A model generated the notes under the pieces. The model was not told the DNA's origin. It did not search any database and saw only the letters and a program-made list of their open reading frames with translations. 7,859 bases of DNA, taken from NCBI GenBank assembly GCA_023438785.1, contig JAEXQJ010000343.1:1-7859 (forward strand), in the 5' to 3' direction. Every line of letters begins with the position of its first letter. Position 1 is the stretch's first letter. Source of the DNA: Pseudomonadota bacterium (GTDB lineage Bacteria; Myxococcota_A; Polyangia; Fen-1088). Below are positions 7,018-7,859 of this stretch, one piece after another. Position numbers and translations under genes: made by a program.

Positions 7018-7554
7018 TTACTGAGGCGGCAGCATCTTCCATTCGCCGTTCTCGCGCGAGAGCAGCACGTCGAACGTCTCCGCCTCGTCCCCCTTCTGAC
7101 GCGTGACCTTGAGGGTGGCCATGTCCCCCTTGATGGACGAGCTCTTGATGGTGAACTTGGTCCCCTCGATCTCCTTCTGCATCTTCTTGAGCACGTCCGC
7201 GGCCTGCCCCATTTGGTTGGCGAGCAGGCCCTGGTACATCAGCGCGTAGCACTCGACGACCTTCTCCGTGTTGCCCTCGGTGAGAGCCTTGCGCCAGCGC
7301 TCGAAGGTCTTCTCCGGGGTGGAGAACTCGGGCCGCGGCGCGGGCAACTGGAAGGAGATACTCTTCACTTTTTCACGCGGGATCTTCACGGTGTTGCCCT
7401 GCGTCTCCACCGTGAACACGCCGTCGTAGTAATGGACCAGCTTGACCGTCATCTTGGTCTTGTCGACCAACTCGACGATCTCGCTGGAGAGTGCGGGGCG
7501 GGCCGCTAGCAGCGAGAAGGCTGCGACGGCCGACGTCAGGACGACACGGGACAT
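7018..7554 (-). CDS. Small secreted protein with SH3/LSm-like N-terminal and NTF2-like C-terminal regions
   Basis: Read from the ATG at 7554, this is a 178-residue exported protein. Its signal peptide is MSRVVLTSAVAAFSLLAARP with probable cleavage after ALS (residue 23). Residues about 24-70 alternate short strands (IVELVDKTKMTVKLVHYYD, GVFTVETQGN, TVKIPREKVKSISF), which suggests a small barrel such as an SH3- or LSm-like fold. Residues about 78-176 resemble NTF2-like/DUF4878-type domains: helix FSTPEKTFERWRKALTEGN, a second helical part about 95-130, then strands TKFTIKSSSIKG, DMATLKVTRQKG and TFDVLLSRENGEWKM. Such domains usually bind ligands or proteins, and no catalytic residue is evident. 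The GTG at 7578 overlaps the glyA stop, but the ATG at 7554 has GGAAAGG five bases upstream and a cleaner signal peptide. It lies between glyA and the giant repeat gene, so it may assist that protein, which is inference. The family assignments are moderate. Confidence 0.75.
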   Translation of the reverse strand: MSRVVLTSAVAAFSLLAARPALSSEIVELVDKTKMTVKLVHYYDGVFTVETQGNTVKIPREKVKSISFQLPAPRPEFSTPEKTFERWRKALTEGNTEKVVECYALMYQGLLANQMGQAADVLKKMQKEIEGTKFTIKSSSIKGDMATLKVTRQKGDEAETFDVLLSRENGEWKMLPPQ

Positions 7555-7559
7555 GCGGG

Positions 7560-7566
7560 CCTTTCC
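7560..7566 (-). promoter_or_regulatory. Ribosome binding site favouring the ATG at 7554
   Basis: On the minus strand GGAAAGG lies five bases before the ATG at 7554. The alternative GTG at 7578 overlaps the glyA TAG stop (TAGTG) and would put eight extra residues before the signal peptide. Confidence 0.55.
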
Positions 7567-7577
7567 GGTGGTTTCCA

Positions 7578-7859
7578 CTAGACGGGGATCCCGGGCGCGG
7601 GGAAACGAGAGGTCAGCTCCTTGACCTCGGCCAAAACCTTGGCGGCCGTTTCGTCGGTGGGTGAGCTGATCACCCGGTCCATCCAGGCCACGATCTGCTT
7701 CATCTCGGCCGCACCCATGCCGCGGGTCGTGACCGAGGGGGAGCCCATGCGGATACCCGACGGATCGAAGGGCTTGCGCGTGTCATAGGGAACCGAGTTG
7801 TAGTTCAGCTCGATGCCGGCCTTGTCGAGGGCCTTGGCCGCCACCTTCCCAGGTATGTT
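7578..7859 (-). CDS. glyA: Serine hydroxymethyltransferase, C-terminal fragment cut by the window edge
   Basis: This is the last 93 residues of GlyA; the frame stays open to the right edge, so the 5' part lies outside the window. GlyA is the PLP-dependent cytosolic enzyme that interconverts serine plus tetrahydrofolate and glycine plus methylene-tetrahydrofolate, a main source of one-carbon units. The fragment reads NIPGKVAAKALDKAGIELNY, then NSVPYDTRKPFDPSGIRMGS, then SVTTRGMG, then the C-terminal helix with IVAWMDRVI. This matches the family's C-terminal domain. The Arg in SGIR corresponds to the residue (R363 in E. coli) that binds the substrate carboxylate. The GTG at 7842-7844 is internal and not the start. 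Full-length family members are about 415-420 residues. It ends in TAG and is followed within 23 bases by the small secreted protein gene, probably in the same transcript. Confidence 0.96.
   Translation of the reverse strand, partial: NIPGKVAAKALDKAGIELNYNSVPYDTRKPFDPSGIRMGSPSVTTRGMGAAEMKQIVAWMDRVISSPTDETAAKVLAEVKELTSRFPAPGIPV

Noticed and set aside
6382..7509. Plus-strand open frame of 375 codons spanning the 5' end of the repeat gene and the small secreted gene
   Set aside because: It lies antisense to two well-supported genes and crosses their boundary. Its composition is typical of high-GC shadow frames.

Overview
This 7.9 kb window is GC-rich bacterial chromosomal DNA, densely coding, with gene gaps of about 20 bases or less. 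The protein styles suggest Myxococcota or a related deltaproteobacterial lineage: a lipoprotein with an Asp/Ala-rich linker after the lipobox, an AMIN-like periplasmic domain, and a short four-cysteine motif behind a Sec signal. This placement is inferred from protein style; no rRNA or other firm marker is present. I see no mobile element, tRNA, rRNA or CRISPR array.

Layout. Bases 1-133 hold a perfect 12-bp hairpin (26-56) and a good-looking sigma-70-type promoter (90-119). A two-gene plus-strand unit follows. The first gene (134-859) encodes a secreted protein with an AMIN-like domain. The second (881-3232, or from 863) encodes a large outer-envelope lipoprotein built from Ig-like beta domains, a cysteine-containing region and an FCCH-like C-terminal module. 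Three minus-strand genes converge on this pair. Entering from the right edge they are the 3' end of glyA (serine hydroxymethyltransferase, 7578-7859), a small secreted protein with an NTF2-like C-terminal half (7018-7554), and a 1248-residue secreted protein (3250-6996). The convergent stop codons lie only 17 bases apart, and I see no terminator between them.

The outstanding feature is the 1248-residue protein. From about residue 98 to residue 1180 it is one uninterrupted array of roughly 62 degenerate repeats averaging 17.5 residues. Each repeat has an aromatic/proline core (best form VLFPLFWRFRD) followed by a polar turn rich in Arg, Gly, Ser and Thr that often ends in TT or TTT. Its only four cysteines lie in a compact motif just before the array. 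I do not recognise the family. The pattern implies a very large, secreted, all-beta repeat structure.

How the genes work together is inference. Apart from glyA, all four genes encode exported proteins, so the locus looks like an envelope or surface locus attached downstream of a housekeeping gene. Nothing in the sequence gives a biochemical function for the repeat protein or the lipoprotein.
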